64,000 nucleotides of DNA, taken from Cerioporus squamosus (taxonomy: Eukaryota > Basidiomycota > Agaricomycetes > Polyporales > Polyporaceae). This document shows positions 31,339-42,210 of this stretch, in pieces. Positions within the stretch are counted from its first letter, which is position 1. Each line of letters begins with the position of its first letter. The stretch spans positions 1-64,000 of the forward strand of contig JABYQS010000009.1 in the NCBI GenBank assembly GCA_022592435.1, given 5' to 3'. The notes beneath the pieces were generated by a model that worked only from the letters and a program-made list of their open reading frames with translations, ran no database searches and was not told where the DNA came from. Both the position numbers and the translations under genes were made by a program.

Positions 31339-31718
31339 AGCGAGATGTATCACCTCAAAGGTGCGTGTATGCTCAACAAGTAGAAGCTAGAATCTCAAAT
31401 AAGAGGAATAATTGATCTATTGCAGCTGCAGAGGGTCCGGGACGCGAGAGGCTGGCATGAGGAGGACGACGTTATGTACAGGACGTTACGCGCGAGGTCG
31501 GCCGGACGATCAGCACAGGCGCCAAAGTGACGCAACTCTGCGGTAAATCGAGTTACATACTTATCTAAGGAGTATTGGCAGAGGATAAGTCCGAGATAAG
31601 CCTTGTCATCCTGACGCGAGGCACACTTGTCCCCGAGCCTTGCGTTGACCGCATCCTCCTCGACCCAAAGTCCCCTACCCTCTTCTACGCTCGCTGCAAA
31701 CGCACAGGTCCCCTCGAC
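31339..31718. promoter_or_regulatory. shared divergent promoter
   Basis: 380 bp separating two ATGs that face away from each other (31338 minus, 31719 plus). Contains no gene of its own. An open frame running into the plus-strand gene from 31575 begins with TTG and is not a credible start. Confidence 0.5.
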
Positions 31719-32463
31719 ATGTCCAAATACGCGCCACACCGTCGATCTGCCAACCAACCCCGCGCCACCGCCAGTACGGTCTGCCAGAAGTGTCTGGGGA
31801 CAGGTGCGTCTAGCTGGTGCCACACGGATATAGAATGCACCCTCAACATCTCGCTACCCTTCCCATAAGGACACTTCACGTATGAGTGCAAAGGCTCCCG
31901 GCCGTATGTCTCGCGTCCGTCGCGCACACAGATCCTCGAGAAGCCGAAACTTCTTGCGAAGCTGAAGGCGGATGGGCAGCCGTCTGTCGAGGTGCCGGAA
32001 GAGTTCAAGTCCAAGTGTGTATCCCTGTACCTCCCTCTGTGTCCTACTACGAAGTCTGGACACGTCGTGCTCATGGCTGTTGCTTGCAGGAGCGGTACTG
32101 CCAATCGCATCCTCGAGGCGAAGGCGAAGGAGCGCGCGAAGGGTCAGGACAAGGGCGAGGGTTCGTCTAAGAAGCGGAAACGGTACGTCTCCCGCCTGAC
32201 CCGAGTCATTCTCCTGACATCCCCTGACGTCTACCAGCAGGTCAGGATCAGTGTCGTCGTCGTCTGACTCGTCATCGGACTCCGATAGCGACAGCGACAG
32301 CGATTCCGACTCAAGCGACTCCTCGAGCTCGTCCGGCTCGTCTTCCGACTCCGACTCTGACTCTTCTGACTCCCGCTCCCGTCGAAGCGACAGCAGAAGT
32401 CCCAGGAGGAAGCGCCGCCACCACAGCGAAAGCCGCAGCGGGAGCCGCAGCCCCAGACATTAG
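31719..32463 (+). CDS. ZCCHC10-like zinc-knuckle protein
   Basis: Small nuclear protein with one CCHC knuckle, probably RNA-associated. It starts MSKYAPHRRSANQPRATAST, directly followed by the knuckle split by an intron: VCQKCLGT then GHFTYECK (C-x2-C-x4-H-x4-C). Then come GSRPYVSRPSRTQILEKPK and LLAKLKADGQPSVEVPEEF. Two more introns lead to a basic stretch (EAKAKERAKGQDKGEGSSKK) and a long Ser/Asp then Arg/Ser tail (SDSRSRRSDSRSPRRKRRHH). The RS-like tail suggests a splicing-speckle protein. The ATG at 31719 is the first in frame; upstream in-frame sequence begins with TTG. Confidence 0.82.
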
Positions 32464-32645
32464 GCTGCGATGTCGCATCGTCATGCTCTCATTTCGCTCG
32501 CACCTCTTGTAAGGCGCGTTCTGTATGTTACCCTCAGACACCCGAGTGCGTATGGGTATGTATAATATGAACAGTGTTCCGTACAGAAGTCCATTAGCAG
32601 GGTCGAAAGCAGGAGTGGTAGGGGTAGATACTGCGACAGGACTTT

Positions 32646-33504
32646 CATGTGCACCGCGCCTCGGTCGCATGAGAGTTCATGATGAGCGCGACGATTAGTC
32701 TGCATCAGGCGTCACTAAAGGGACTCATCGAAAGTGCATTCGAATGACGTACCCGTACAACCCCAGGACCTCTCCGAAGATGAGCATGAGCACCATCGTC
32801 ACGAACACCCTGGACTCGAACACGTATGCTCGTACGCACTGGACAAGTAGAGTTCAGCAGTGGGTCTGCGGTTGAGCATTGCGAGGACTTACTGAATCGC
32901 CGACGTAACCAATAGCATACCCTGCGGCGAGACCGGTGAAGCCGCATGCGAGACCTGCACCCAGATGCACAAATCCAGCGTACAATGGATAATCGTTGGG
33001 CTTGACTATGCACACATAACGAGCGTTCTTGTCAGTACACACCCAGAGTGAGAGGAGGGACTGACTCACGTCCACCGGCGATGAGCACGGACACCACCAG
33101 TCCGTATACGGCAATGATACCGGACATGACCACGGGAATAAGAGACTGCACGTTGCGCGCGAGTGAATATCAGGACTTCGTCGTCCAGAGGTTGTGTTCA
33201 TACACGCACCTTCATGATGAGCTCAGGCTTGAACGTCCCAAGACCCGCGATGCCAATACCCGACTTCGCTGTCCCGAACGCCGCGCCGACGGCTACATTC
33301 CACCCAAGAAAGTGCGGGCAAAGCTTAGCTTCATGGCACATTAGCGATATTCATGATAGCACGTACTGCTGAAGATCATCTGTATTGGCCGAACCGCGCA
33401 CGGTCAGTATGCGAGGCAATGACATAGCACCAGCAAAGCAGACGTACCGCGGAGGCGACGCCCGCGAAGCCGAAGAAGGGAGCGTACGGTGGACAGAGAG
33501 ACAT
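32646..33504 (-). CDS. VMA11: V-type ATPase proteolipid subunit c'
   Basis: Membrane proteolipid of the vacuolar ATPase V0 ring that carries protons. Six exons join in frame: [19 protein letters not shown]; a 13-nt microexon giving [22 protein letters not shown] with [49 protein letters not shown] with [32 protein letters not shown] with the essential Glu; and [37 protein letters not shown] matches fungal c' (Vma11) better than c (Vma3). The GYVGDS and VRAYVF positions also follow Vma11. The gene is complete. A second V0 subunit, VMA6, lies 25 kb away. Confidence 0.9.
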
Positions 33505-33556
33505 GGTGGCCGAAGAGAAAGCAGGGTGGCGGCTATAGGAGCCTGGTGGATGTCGT

Positions 33557-35439
33557 TCACGTCGTCGAGGACGAGCTCTGGCGGGGCGGACGCGCCCTGT
33601 CTAGGGTTCCACATATGGCATGCAGCGATAGGGTTAGCAGACGCGAAACCCTGCCTCCTCCCCCTGCAACTACCAACTCGCTCAGTGCACGAACCGTGTT
33701 GTTGACCACGTACCTCATGCACAAGGGCTGCGGTACCTCCTGCGTCTCTGCGAACCACATAAATTGGAAGCATACTAAATGAATATCTACAGTAGATTGA
33801 GAATATTATGGAGATATGTAGCTTGAGCAGTTCACTCTCATCCCAGTCATCCTCGTCATCTTCGTCTTCGTCTTCATCCAGATTACCCGCTTGCTCGCGC
33901 GCAAGACGTTGTCTCTCTCGTTCCTGGGCCAACGCCTGTCTTCGTGCCTTTTCTTCCTCGACATTATAGACAGCAAGCTCCGTCTTGCGTGCCGTAGAGC
34001 CTACTTCGCCTTTCAGGTACCTCTCGAAGACGTCTGGCGCGAAGAGAAGGTCCGAAATCTTCTTTTTCTTTGCGTCGATTTCCTACCAATCATAAGATCG
34101 AGGTCAGGAACATGTGCATGCCGGTAACAGGGTTCAAGGCCACTCACCCCATAATCATTATGCGCGTCCTCGACGGGGGCCTGAAGCAGGTCAAACGTTA
34201 AGACGAATAGGTGGGAGCACACTGAGACCTAGCTCGACGTACCCCTCCTTTGGCAACCGTAATCACAGGAGCATTGCGTGGAGGATTGACCTTCCACATG
34301 TATTTCCCGTCCTTCTCCGGCTCCACCGTGATATGGACCTCCCAACTCGCTGGAAGCACTCAGAATGACGACAGCAGACTTGCGTAGAGCAGCAGTCACT
34401 CACCACCAAGGTCATAGTGGAACAAGATAGCAATGTCCTTGTTGGAGCACCGGCCCTCGCTCAGGTTGTTCCTCGACCTCCACGCCCACACGTCCCCCAG
34501 CGTGACCTCAGCGTCCTTCTTGACCGGCACCTCGAGCTCTGCCCACAGCACGTCCCACGGATGGTTCATGTCCAGGGGTGGATTGTGCTGCTGTTTTCTG
34601 GCGCCTTTCGGGGTAATCCGCATGACAGGATCGCGCTCGCTCTTCGAGTACTTGATGACCCATTCCTGGAACGCGACGATGTCCTCGCGCCTGTCCGGGG
34701 CCTCCGGGACTCTGAACGAGCGGTGTTTCTTGACCTCGCCTTTCGCGGACCGTTCGGCGAGTAGAGCTCCGCGTGCGTGACGACCTCGGCCTCGTGCAGG
34801 TGGTGCCCCGACCAGCCGAAGATGAGCAGGATGAGGCGGTAGAGGTGCGCGAAGGTGAAGGAGAGCGGGAGCCTCACCACACGGTACACGCCCTTGAAGC
34901 GGGAGAGCTGGAAACGCAGCTGGATGACTATGTCGCTAGGCGGCGGCAGGACGGACGAGGGATCCGGGGTGTCGTCGGGTTCCGGTGTTGGGGCGTATTC
35001 GTCTCGGAAGCCGAAGCCGTAGGGGTCCCAGTCGGGGCGAAGACGCTTGGAAGCAGAGGGCCGCGCTGCCTGCTCTGGGTCGTCGACGTCCTCGATGCGT
35101 CGCTTGGATGGGGCGGCTGCTTGCATAGCTTGCATAGCGATCTCTAGGATGTTGGATGGCTCTTCGCTACCACTGGAATCGGAGTCGCTACTGTCGGAAT
35201 CGCTGCTGTCACTGTCGCTACTATCGGAGTCGCTGCTGTCACTGCCTTCAGCCTCCTCTTCGAGCGCTGCGTTCTGTTCGATGAGATAACAACACAAGAC
35301 TGAAGCGACCTGGTAAGTGCTCTGGATCGCAGGAAGAGCAAAGACCCAGTAGCATGGAGCACTCACGAAGTAGCAGGTACTCTTCGAACTCGTCTTCGAA
35401 CTCCTCGTCGTCGTCGTCGTCCCAGAGGTTGTTATACAT
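33557..35439 (-). CDS. plasmid pRiA4b ORF3-like domain protein, with apparent 1-nt frameshift
   Basis: Nuclear or cytosolic protein of unknown function carrying a pRiA4b ORF3-like domain, a fold first described on a bacterial plasmid and spread among basidiomycetes. Exon 1 starts MYNNLWDDDDDEEFEDEFEE. After an intron, NAALEEEAEG precedes Ser/Asp repeats, then SKRLRPDWDPYGFGFRDEYA. The domain follows: IQLRFQLSRFKGVYRVVRLP, FAHLYRLILLIFGWSGHHLH, EAEVVTHAELYSP. At 34750-34757 the frame breaks: one base is missing between YSPN and RSAKGEVKKHRSFRVPEAPD. The rest follows: FQEWVIKYSKSERDPVMRIT, DVLWAELEVPVKKDAEVTLG, ILFHYDLGGE, WEVHITVEPEKDGKYMWKV. C-terminal exons are basic/acidic (REQAGNLDEDEDEDDEDDWD). 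The 3' end is uncertain: splicing choices near 33810 shift the last residues, and I take the stop at 33557-33559. Confidence 0.7.
35150..35262 (-). repeat. degenerate Ser/Asp-coding minisatellite
   Basis: Short tandem units of roughly 15 and 30 bp (gctactgtcggaatcg and variants on the plus strand) encode SSDSDSSDSDSSD inside the pRiA4b ORF3-like gene. Such acidic repeats may vary in length between strains. Confidence 0.55.
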
Positions 35440-36165
35440 TCACAGTCGAAGCAGTGGGTGGGGCGTCGCTAAGAGGTGGGTCGCAAGTGGGTCGCGCCGG
35501 ATTCGCGACTCCACTCGAATGTGCCCGAGTCGCGACGAGCACGTGATCGCGACCACTGCATCACTGACTCCTGTGGGAAGTTAGAGGGTGGACCAAGGTC
35601 GCCCTGCTCATTGCCACCTACAGGAGGACCATGTAGCCAGGCGAATTCGCGAACTAGGAGAGGGGAGAGACCCAAGAAGCATGGCAAGGAAGTGGAAATA
35701 CTGGCTAATGCTAGCAGACTGATCACTGGAAAGGCGGCATCGTTTCCCTGTTCAGGAAATGTTGTGGAAATGGTAACTGTAAAGTTAAGCTCTGTCATCC
35801 GCCGAAAGGCTCCAGAAATTGTGGTGTTTGCACCTCTCCCGGCCAAGGAAAGGTCGCGGGAGCCTTTCCTGATATTGGAGAGGCATACATCTTCAGTTCA
35901 GGTAAGCATTCGGAAATTGGTTCCTTTTCTCCAGTTTACCCACCATTTCTTGCGGTCGGGAAGGATACGTTCTTTGCAGTGGATGTAGCAAGTTATTGGG
36001 TACGGCGTGTTTCTCGCCGCATTGGAACAGAACCTACGGGGGTACCCTACGTCTCAAATCGAAGAGTGGAGTATAATACTAGTACAAGATACGATACGCA
36101 GACCAGTTGTACGTTCCAGTAGGATCACCAATATTGCATATAATAGTCCAAGTGAGGTAGGGCAT
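35440..36165. other. intergenic region, promoter of the pRiA4b ORF3-like gene
   Basis: About 725 bp. Open frames on the plus strand here (35476-35988) lack introns, family motifs and fungal codon bias, so I do not call them. It also contains the 3' flank of the UspA gene. Confidence 0.5.
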
Positions 36166-38187
36166 CTACTCCCCCGCAACCTTCTCTCCAAGCACACTCG
36201 ACGACGCCGGCGCATCGCCCTCGACTTCGGTGTCCACATCATCCTCGACGTCCGTATGATCTCCGCTCCGCCGCTCGTCGTCCCGTGCAATCTCGCTCCG
36301 CATCTTCGCGACGTCCTGGTCGACCTTGGATGCGACACGGTCGACAGCGGCCTGTGCGAGCGACACGCGTGCGCGGTGCGCCTTGAGATGCGCGGCGCGA
36401 CGAGGAGGACGCTTGAGCCGGCGACGCGCGACCATCACGGGTACGGAGCATTTCTGGATCAGGTAGTGCGAGGTCGAGCCCAGGAGGATGCCCTTGAGGT
36501 TGCCCAGACCACGAGAACCGACGATGAGCATTACGGGCTCGTAGAAGTCCACGATATCTATGCGAGAAGTGGCTTAAGCGTCGTGAAAGCTGAACACGCT
36601 CAAGCTACATACCTAGGAGCATGTGCCGGCTGTTTTTCGCGTGCCACGCTTGACATTGTATCTTAACGTTGAGACGCGTACGTTGAAGGAGACCTGTAGC
36701 TTGTCGCACAAGGATATACGCCAAAGCTTGCCGCTGTTGCAACCAATACCGCTTGGTGAGCCCCGGTTGGAAAGCGTCGGTATTTGTACACACCTCCTGT
36801 TGTGCGCGCAACTTCGTAGCGCGATCGGCAGGGTTAGGGATCTGAGGGTCAACTGTTTGGAACGGAAAGGACGGCTCAGCGGTCAACCCCACGGGGACTC
36901 GACGTATCGACGTACCCTTCCCCTCGTTCTCTACCACCGTCACGATGATGCTAAAGCGCCTATGAGTGCGTAGTCTACGAAGACGTAATGATATACTCAC
37001 AGTTCATCCCCATCCCTAAGCACCGTTCCAATCCCCCACTCCAAAGCGTATCGACTCTCTTCACTGAGGTCACTTGCGAGGACATACCGCCTCCCCGGTC
37101 TTCCCGTCTCCTTGCGGATCTGCTCCGGATCGCCATGCGTGATGGATATGACACAGCGATCTCTCTGAAACATCGGGCGGGAGGTATTCAACGGCAACGT
37201 ATCGTGCGGCTTCGTCGACTTGCGTCTTCTCGGATTTCGGCCCTGGCCACCATTCAAGGTCGACGGGAAATATGGCTCGGGCGGCACGATGACATTGACA
37301 CCCTCGCCAAGATAGTCTGGGAGATCTTGCTCAACAGAGCTGGCGGGGACTAGGGCGTTGGCTTCGGTATTCTGCTCCGTGATATCATCGAACTGCTGCT
37401 CTCCCTCGCTCCAGGACTCTTCGGATCCGCTGTCTTCGTCCGCGTCCTCTTCACCGGACTCGTCATCCGACTGGGAGGAGAACGAGAATGCGTTCCGGGG
37501 GCGTATGCGGGAGACCTCCGCGTCAGACTCTACGTCCGATTGGGAGAGGGCAGCAACGGTGGGGGAGGAATCGCGTGAGCGCAGCCGCCGGAGATGGAAG
37601 GGGGACTGGCTGCGTGCGCGCGAGCGGGAGTCGTCGCGGTCTGTCTGAGTGCCGGCGAACGAAGAGGAACGTGCCCTATCCTTGTCCTTCTCCTTCCTCA
37701 CAGACCGGCCACGCTCCTCGTCACCTCCACTGCTCCGCGTCAACGAGAGGGACGACAACATGGAACCAAGCGACATCTTGCCGAAGGAGCCGCGGTTCGG
37801 TTCGGGGGACTTGAAGGGTGCGGTCGTGGCGTTGGACTGTGTGGACACGGAGGAGATGGTGCGTTCGAGTGCATTCTGTGAATTGGGATCGTCCTGGGTC
37901 AGTTCCGCTATTGAACCCGAGCGCCTCTTCATGGCGAGCGGGGTGGGGGAGACGAGTGAGACGAGCGATTGCCCGGAGTTGGAACGCTTGAACGGGAGGA
38001 TGCCCGCAACGCCAGAGCCGCTAGGCGGGGGAGAGCTGGGGACGTTTTCGTACGTCTGCTCCTTGCCCTCGACTGGGGTGGGGAGTACGGGCTCCTTGGT
38101 CGAGACACTGTACCGGCCTATCCAGCTGCGCCTGCGCGACGACTTGGTCGAGCTGGACGAGCCTTCAGCCTTGTCGCGGTCGGCCAT
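36166..38187 (-). CDS. universal stress protein (UspA) domain protein
   Basis: Cytosolic nucleotide-binding-type protein. The first large exon begins MADRDKAEGSSSSTKSSRRR and has about 320 disordered residues rich in Ser, Arg and acidic clusters (DESGEEDADEDSGSEESWSE), likely phosphorylated. The UspA domain starts with RCVISITHGDPEQIRKETGR, RRYVLASDLSEESRYALEWG, then after introns FSIIVTVVENEGKGTSIRRV, RQALAYILVRQATGLLQRTR, MDFYEPVMLIVGSRGLGNLK and the nucleotide-binding signature GSRGLGNLKGILLGSTSHYL (G-x2-G-x9-G-S). It ends in a basic then acidic tail. Architecture (long disordered N-terminus plus one UspA domain) is common in filamentous fungi. The role in stress is inferred from the family only. 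Confidence 0.87.
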
Positions 38188-38993
38188 ACCCGTGCTTCAC
38201 CGGTGGCGTGCGAGGGGAACGGACGGAGATGTGGTGCGTGGGTTGTGCGGGGAGAGCTCACCTCGGCCTTGCTAGCTTCTCCAGACAGAGCCTGTGCAAG
38301 GACGAGGAGTTCAGCGCGATGTGGAGGAAGACAGGATGTGGGAGAAGGGGATGCAGCGAGGACGGAGTCAACTGTCAAGGACGGAACGGGGACGAGGCGG
38401 GGCACTATTAAGCTTAATACCAAGAGCGCGCTACCGCCAGCAGAAGTTCGGGGACAAAGCTTGGCAACACTGCTTTACGTGACTGCAGAGCGGATGGACG
38501 AGAAAGCAAGAACTTGAACGAGAAACCCACATAATCTGCAGCCGCGTTGACCTTCCCGCCCTTCATCTACGATGTATCTGGACCATGAGAACATGTCTGG
38601 CGGCGTTCGACAGGCTAGACCTTCACCTCGAGCGCGTATTTCGCAGTCTTCGTCGGGATGCCAAGCTCGCGCAGCTGCGCGACGTTGTCGCGCGAGTAAG
38701 ACATACTGACAGCAAGTCACCGGTGCCAAGGACAGCAGATATAAAGCGAGGGTTGCAGAAGCACAGCGGCAGGTGGAGTACGTGGTACAGAGTCAGATGC
38801 TCGGATCCATCGATAACACGGACACTTTGCTTCCGTCGTGCGGCAAGCTGATGCCGACAACATAGCACAGCCGATGGGCCCAGCACACATGAGGTTAGCA
38901 ACGAGTTGGGGTGTGTCAGTAATAAGTATGCTACATGTTTCCTACAGAGTCCGAAGTATGTGTATCGTTGAGGTTTTTTCGCCCTACGTCTGA
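38188..38993. other. promoter region upstream of the UspA gene and 3' flank of the M3 peptidase
   Basis: About 806 bp. On the minus strand at 38615-38704 there is a 29-codon reading MSYSRDNVAQLRELGIPT.. ending AKYALEVKV, preceded by an acceptor-like tgtcag and, further up, TTTATATC. It resembles the helix pattern of a UBA domain and may be a last exon or microprotein, but I could not find joining exons. No other gene seen. Confidence 0.4.
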
Positions 38994-41938
38994 CTGCCGA
39001 AGAGCTCCTTGATGAACGCGTCTGCATTCGGTGGCCGGCCGAGGAAGTCCTGCAAGACATTGTGATGATCAGCCTCCCACACTGGCAGGCGGTCTCTGCA
39101 CCAGGACTCACCTTGAGAGAGTCGATCTCGTCCCTGCTCCCTCCTGGACCGAGGATCTTCTCGCGGTACAGCTTACCACGCTGGGGGTCGAGGGGATCCT
39201 TCTTGAAGATGGTCGCGTACATATCCGCAGCGAACACCAACGAATACGTGTAACTGTCATGTGCGGTCAGTTGACAACTCGACATCTAGCCTTGGCAAGA
39301 ACTTGCCCGTAATATCCAGCATCGTATCCGCTTGCGATGTGGTTGAAGGAGCCTTCTCCCGCACCAAGGTTCTTGCCCTTAACGAGTGAGATCTGCTCCC
39401 TCATGGTGTTCCAGAGCTCGCTGTAATCAGCCGACTCTACCCGGGTGATCAGCACATTTGCATGCACACATGCTGAGTGCCGCTGAGCACTTACCCTGGT
39501 CAGTATGCACCTTGAGATCGAAGTTGGCGAAGAAAAGTTGGCGGAGGTAGAACAGTCCAACGTTGACATAACGACTGAAGACCATCGCTTCATGAGCTAT
39601 CATCCTTCACTGTTCACCGCTCCGTTGACAACGTACCTCTTGATAATCTTGTCGATGAGCTCCGCATCGAGCGGTCTCTTCGTCTCGTAGTGGCTCGACA
39701 TAAGCTCAAGCACCTTCGGCTCGAAGCACCAGTTCTCGAGCATCTGCGACGGCGCCTCAACGAAGTCCCCAGCGACGCTCGTCCCGTGGAAGCGGGAGAA
39801 CTTCGTCCGGCTAAGCAGCCCGTGGAAGACGTGGCCCATCTCATGGAAGAAGGTCACGACATCGTCGTGCCGCATGAGCGCAGGCTTCGACGGAGTCGGC
39901 TTCGCAAGGTTTGCGACCATGGCCGTCAGTGGGTAGCTGCGCGACCCGTCTGCATTCTCGTATCCGGGAAGGAGCGGCCAGACCGCAGCATGCGAGTACT
40001 TGGATTCTGTAGCATATGGCAATGTTAGAAGAGAGCATCGATGATGCAAGTAGAAGACGAGAACCAACCCCGAGGGAAGAGGTCGAGGTAGCAGTAGCCG
40101 ACGAAGCCCGACTCGTCCTTGGCATCCTTCTCCCAGACCGAGAACATCTGTACATCTGGCGCTGTCTGTGAGAACATAAACTCTAGGGCAGGAAGGGAAG
40201 AGAATAACCTGGGTGCCAAGTCTCGCCCTTGACCTCGACAAACGTCACACCAAGCAAGTTCTGATATATGTCGAGGATGGCTGGGACCACCTTGGAGACG
40301 GGGAAGTACTCCTTCACGAGCGAGTCATCGAGATTGAGGCTACGCTCGATGAAGACACGGTCGTAGTACCGATAGTCCCACAGGTAGAACTCGCCGTCGA
40401 ACGGCAAGCCCTTCTTGTCGTGCTCTTCCTTCTTGAGAGCAAGGAGCGTCTCGCGGTCCTTCAAGCCAACGGGGCGAAGCTTCTGCTCCAAGTCTGTCAA
40501 GAACTACAGGATGCCATGAGCAATTAGGAGATGCGAGAGGGTACAGAGACATGCCTCCTTGACGCCCTTCGCGTTCTTGACCATCTTCACTTCCGTGATA
40601 TAGTCGGCCCACGTCGGGTACCCAAGAAGCTTGGCGATTTGGCGGCGAAGGTCAAGGAACTTGCTCATGACTGGCTTGTTGATTGCCAAACGGTTCTCAA
40701 ACTTCTCATATGCAATACGACGAGTCTCTGGATCCTCGGCATATTTGAACTGTGTGGATCTGTGAGAGAGCTGTACGATGACCGCATAAGAAGTGAGCGT
40801 ACAACGGGGAAGATGTCCGGTGTTTTGAAGGTGATGTCGTACACTTCCTTGTCGCCGTCTGTACGCTTGGTGTAGCCCGAGATGACATCCTCAGGGACGC
40901 CCTTCAGTTCCTCCAGCGTGAAGGTCACAACTCCCTAGATATAAAGACTTAGTAATGGGCGGGGACCCGCAAACAGAAACCTGAGAAGCCGCATACATTC
41001 TCTTCATTGAAGTTTTTCTGCAGGACTTCTTAGTATTGAAGATAAAGCTTCACTCAGTATCATGCACTCACACTGAACTCGAGGCATGTCTGCGAGAGCT
41101 CCTTCTTCAAGGCGGTCAGCTTCTCGCGCTGCTCCTCCGGTAGCGCGAGACCGGCGCGCTTGCCATCGAGGATCATCTTATCCACTAGCCGCTGCTCCTC
41201 CAGAGTCAACTTCCTCCCAGACTCCTTGATGTTCTTCTCCGCGGCCTGTTTCGCCCGGAAGACATCGATCCGCATAGACGACTCGACGCCGAAATCACGA
41301 ACGAGGACCTCAGCCTCATTGGAGGCATCGCGGAGCTCCTTCGAAGGAGAGACATTCTGGTAGAATGTGAGGGGCTCGACGATGGAGTCCCCCTTGGCCT
41401 CGCCCTCTGCCAGGGCCAACTGTGTTCGCATTGGTTACTGACCCCGCAACGACCTCACGTCATGGAGTAGAGGGCACTTACGAATACCTAGCAACACGCC
41501 CTCCACATCAGTACATCGCCGACGATGTGCATCAAGAAAGGAGAGGCAACGCACCGACTCGAATGTACACTCCTCTGGCTTGAGCGCAGCGATCTTGTCC
41601 AGGCGGGCGCGCTCCTCCGCAATCGCTTGTTTGGTCAACTTCAAGACCTCCTCCGGTGTATGCGTCCACTTCAGCGCTGCCTGGGGCGGGTTCAGTGATG
41701 CCATTATCGAGTTAGCTGTAGAGAGCGAGAACAACCCTGAGAGAGTGGATTGCGATCGATAGTGCGAGAGGTTATTGAGTGACGGATTCGAAGAGGGCGT
41801 GACCTGTACTCGGTACTGACGCATGGCCGCGCCGGGCCTAACTCCTGCGAGTACGCCAGCGCCAACACCATAGCCCAGCGTTGCGCGGCGCCGGAGCGCA
41901 GAGACAGCCACCGAGCACGTCGCGGGGGGCTTCACCAT
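38994..41938 (-). CDS. PRD1: M3 metallopeptidase, saccharolysin/thimet oligopeptidase type
   Basis: Zinc oligopeptidase degrading short peptides in cytosol and possibly the mitochondrial intermembrane space. Exons spread over the span join to one frame. N-terminus: MVKPPATCSVAVSALRRRAT, Arg/Ser-rich and presequence-like, then MASLNPPQAALKWTHTPEEV (second Met at 41704). Middle: LRDASNEAEVLVRDFGVESS, LTLEEQRLVDKMILDGKRAG, FTLEELKGVPEDVISGYTKR, VYDITFKTPDIFPV. Catalytic part: ESKYSHAAVWPLLPGYENAD, then HDDVVTFFHEMGHVFHGLLS with HEMGH zinc-ligand motif, DFVEAPSQMLENWCFEP with the third ligand Glu, and RYVNVGLFYLRQLFFANFDL. It ends LGRPPNADAFIKELFGSQT, matching yeast Prd1. Yeast Prd1 also has two in-frame starts, one giving a leader. 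Confidence 0.93.
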
Positions 41939-42210
41939 CGTCGAAGGAAACAACGGACGCGCGGTGGACGCCAGCGAGCAAGTGCGCGCCCCGACTCGCG
42001 CGACGCGACTCTCGCGGGCGCTAGACAAACGGGTGCATTATTACGTAAGCGATATTGCGGCAGGGCGATCCCAATTGGGCGGACCCCCGGTCGACCATCT
42101 CCTTCGTCGTCGCCGTCGTCGTCGTTCCCCACATCCCCCTCGCCGTCGCCGCCGCCCCCTCACCTCCCCCGACAGCTTCTACGACACGCTATACGTGACT
42201 GAAGCTAGCG
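41939..42210. promoter_or_regulatory. divergent promoter between M3 peptidase and MAPKK
   Basis: 272 bp between opposed ATGs. Contains CT-rich and CGCC-rich runs (42090-42180, cgtcgccgtcgtcgtcg type) that fit a fungal leader. No ORF. Shared control of the two genes is possible. Confidence 0.5.

Noticed and set aside
31575..31718. Longer N-terminus of the zinc-knuckle protein
   Set aside because: Begins with TTG; the family start MSKYAP is at 31719.
35476..35988. 170-codon plus-strand ORF upstream of the pRiA4b ORF3-like gene
   Set aside because: No family motifs, poor fungal codon preference, lies in a promoter interval; likely chance.
41939..42028. Longer N-terminus of the M3 peptidase
   Set aside because: Begins with TTG; first ATG in frame is at 41938.
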